Source: JAPEKQ01 sp964487295 (GTDB taxonomy: Bacteria; Joyebacterota; Joyebacteria; Joyebacterales; Joyebacteraceae). From it: a DNA stretch of 25,992 nt. The position numbers were made by a program, and so were the translations under genes. Location of the stretch: the NCBI GenBank assembly GCA_964487295.1, contig CAZAQL010000030.1, positions 1 to 25,992 on the forward strand, given 5' to 3'. The notes under the pieces were generated by a model. That model searched no databases. It was not told the DNA's origin and saw only the letters and a program-made list of their open reading frames with translations. Shown piece by piece: positions 24,622-25,992 of this stretch; position 1 is the first letter of the stretch, and each line of letters opens with the position of its first letter.

Positions 24622-24666
24622 ATGTCCTGAGAAAGACGAGTCGGACTCTCCATAGACGAGGAACCC

Positions 24667-25964
24667 ATGCGTGTTGCGAGCGCTTCGACAGTCGCCCTCT
24701 CGGTTCTCGTGCTTCTGGCCTTCGGCGGGAACCCCTGCGGCGTGCTCATGGGCGCGCTGGGTCAGGGCTNNNNNNNNNNNNNNNNNNNNNNNNNNNNNNN
24801 NNNNNNNNNNNNNNNNNNNNNNNNNNNNNNNNNNNNNNNNNNNNNNNNNNNNNNNNNNNNNNNNNNNNNGCGAGCGCTTCGGCCGACGTCATCTACGTGA
24901 ACCCCGGCGGGTCCATTCAGGCCGGAATCGACTCGGCCTCGCCGGGCGACACGGTGCTCATCAACAACGGGACCTATAATGAGGCCGGCATCGAGATGAA
25001 GCCAGGCGTGAAGCTCCGCGGGGCGAGCGGCGACACGTCGCTGGTGATCATCGACGCGGGCAGCCCGCCGCTCTTCGAGAGCGTCTTCATCCTGTCGGAC
25101 TGCGGCGACACGACCGAGATCAGCAGTCTGACCATCGCGCGCGGCACGTCGCTTACGGTGCCCCCGTTCGACGGTGGCGGGATGTGGATGCAGGACTCCG
25201 ATCCGGTCATTCACAACGTGATGATCACGGAGTGCTCTGCCTCGAACATCGGTGGCGGGATGTACCTCGACCACTCCTCGCCGACGATGACTCACGTGAA
25301 GCTCCGCGGCAACGCCGCGCCGCTGGGCGGCGGCGGCATGGCGTGCATCAACGGCTCGAACGCGTCGCTCGAGCAGTGCACGTTCCTGATGAACACGGCG
25401 ACCTCGGGCGGGAACATCTCCTGCGATCAGTCGAGCCCGCGGCTCGACCACTGCAGCTTCCACGGCGGGGGTACGGCGAACAGCGGCGACGGCATGTTCC
25501 TCACGGACAACTCGTCGCCGACGCTGACCAACGTCAGCTTCGGCATGATGCAGTGCAACCTGCCCGGCTCTCACGGGCAGTGCGTCTTCATGGAGATCAG
25601 TTCCTCTCCGACCTTCACGAACGTCTGCTTCCACAACAGCGGCCTCGGATACGGAGATCTGCTCTACACGCTCGACGGCTCCTGTTCACCGACGTTCTCC
25701 TGCTGCAACATCTACGCGTGGGGCGGCAACTCGTCGAAGGTGGGAGGGAGCCTGAGCGATCCGACCGGCAGCGACGGCAATATCTCGCTCGACCCGCAGT
25801 ACTGCGACGCGATGAACTGGGTGCTCGAGGTCTTCGACACGTCGCCGAACCTCCCGGGCAGTCCCGACAACGAGTGCGGGACGCTCATCGGCCGCTTCGG
25901 CGCCGGGTGCGACGATCCGGTTGAGGAGAGGTCGTGGGGGAGCATCAAGGCGATGTACCGGTGA
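24667..25964 (+). CDS. Exported right-handed beta-helix protein, interrupted by an assembly gap
   Basis: One gene split by a 100-N gap. The left part (24667-24769) starts with ATG after a GAGG element and encodes a hydrophobic signal sequence (MRVASASTVALSVLVLLAF...). The right part (24870-25964) encodes 364 residues: ADVIYVNPGGSIQAGIDSAS, then parallel beta-helix coils with repeated GGGMW, SDPVIHNV, SSPTMTHV and SSPTFTNV motifs, and a closing SLDPQYCD...LPGSPDNECG. The two parts are in different frames across the 100 Ns. This means nothing if the gap length is arbitrary, so I do not call a frameshift. There is no FlgD-like domain; the protein ends VEERSWGSIKAMYR. It is related in fold to the beta-helix half of the C39-like protein. 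Substrate and function unknown; extracellular or cell-surface location likely. Confidence 0.8.
24770..24869. other. Assembly gap (100 Ns)
   Basis: Exactly 100 Ns, the conventional filler for a scaffold gap of unknown size. The first 12 bases after it (GCGAGCGCTTCG, 24870-24881) also occur at 24676-24687 before it. Confidence 0.98.
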
Positions 25965-25992
25965 TGCGATGCGTCGCCGTCGCGTCCGACTT

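Noticed and set aside
24573..24769. Alternative frame giving one continuous open frame across the Ns
   Set aside because: Continuity depends on the arbitrary 100-N length; the translation before the gap lacks a signal peptide, whereas the frame at 24667 has one and an SD.

Overview
The window is GC-rich bacterial DNA from a diderm. It encodes outer-membrane porins with C-terminal Phe, a lipoprotein, and several exported proteins that end in the ~85-90-residue FlgD-like (type A) sorting domain typical of type IX-secretion lineages. Together with the GEVED, PKD, BNR-4 and right-handed beta-helix proteins, this points to an uncultivated FCB-group phylum of the Eisenbacteria / Krumholzibacteriota / Latescibacterota kind. 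That placement is inference, because no marker gene is present. A run of exactly 100 Ns near the right end shows that this is a scaffolded draft assembly, probably metagenomic.

Layout: (1) 41-1443, a small repeat-built lipoprotein (minus) diverges from a PAS-GGDEF diguanylate cyclase (plus). (2) 1504-12183, a complete phosphate-starvation island on the plus strand: OprO/OprP-type porin 1, strong terminator, phoB, phoR, a 415-nt regulatory gap, OprO/OprP-type porin 2, pstS, pstC, pstA, pstB, phoU. (3) 12184-12587, a convergent gap packed with GC hairpins. (4) 12588-20368, three minus-strand genes for exported proteins: a subtilisin-like S8 protease with PKD domains, a C39-like cysteine peptidase fused to a beta-helix, and a BNR-4 beta-propeller protein. 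(5) 20493-25964, three plus-strand genes for exported proteins: a YG-repeat fibre-like protein, a GEVED protein with a sorting domain, and a beta-helix protein interrupted by the assembly gap.

How it works together: PhoR senses phosphate status through PstSCAB and PhoU and phosphorylates PhoB. The porins pass phosphate (or polyphosphate) across the outer membrane, PstS captures it, and PstC/PstA/PstB import it. The most interesting non-coding signal is a set of hexamers close to CTNACA, repeated at exactly 11-bp spacing, in front of phoB, porin 2 and pstS. In two of the three, the array ends exactly 9 nt before a plausible -10 element, so it looks like the Pho box of this lineage. The exported genes instead have conventional sigma70-like promoters, several with an extended -10 (TGG-TATA), and no such array. 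They look like an unrelated surface/secretome block beside the Pho island.
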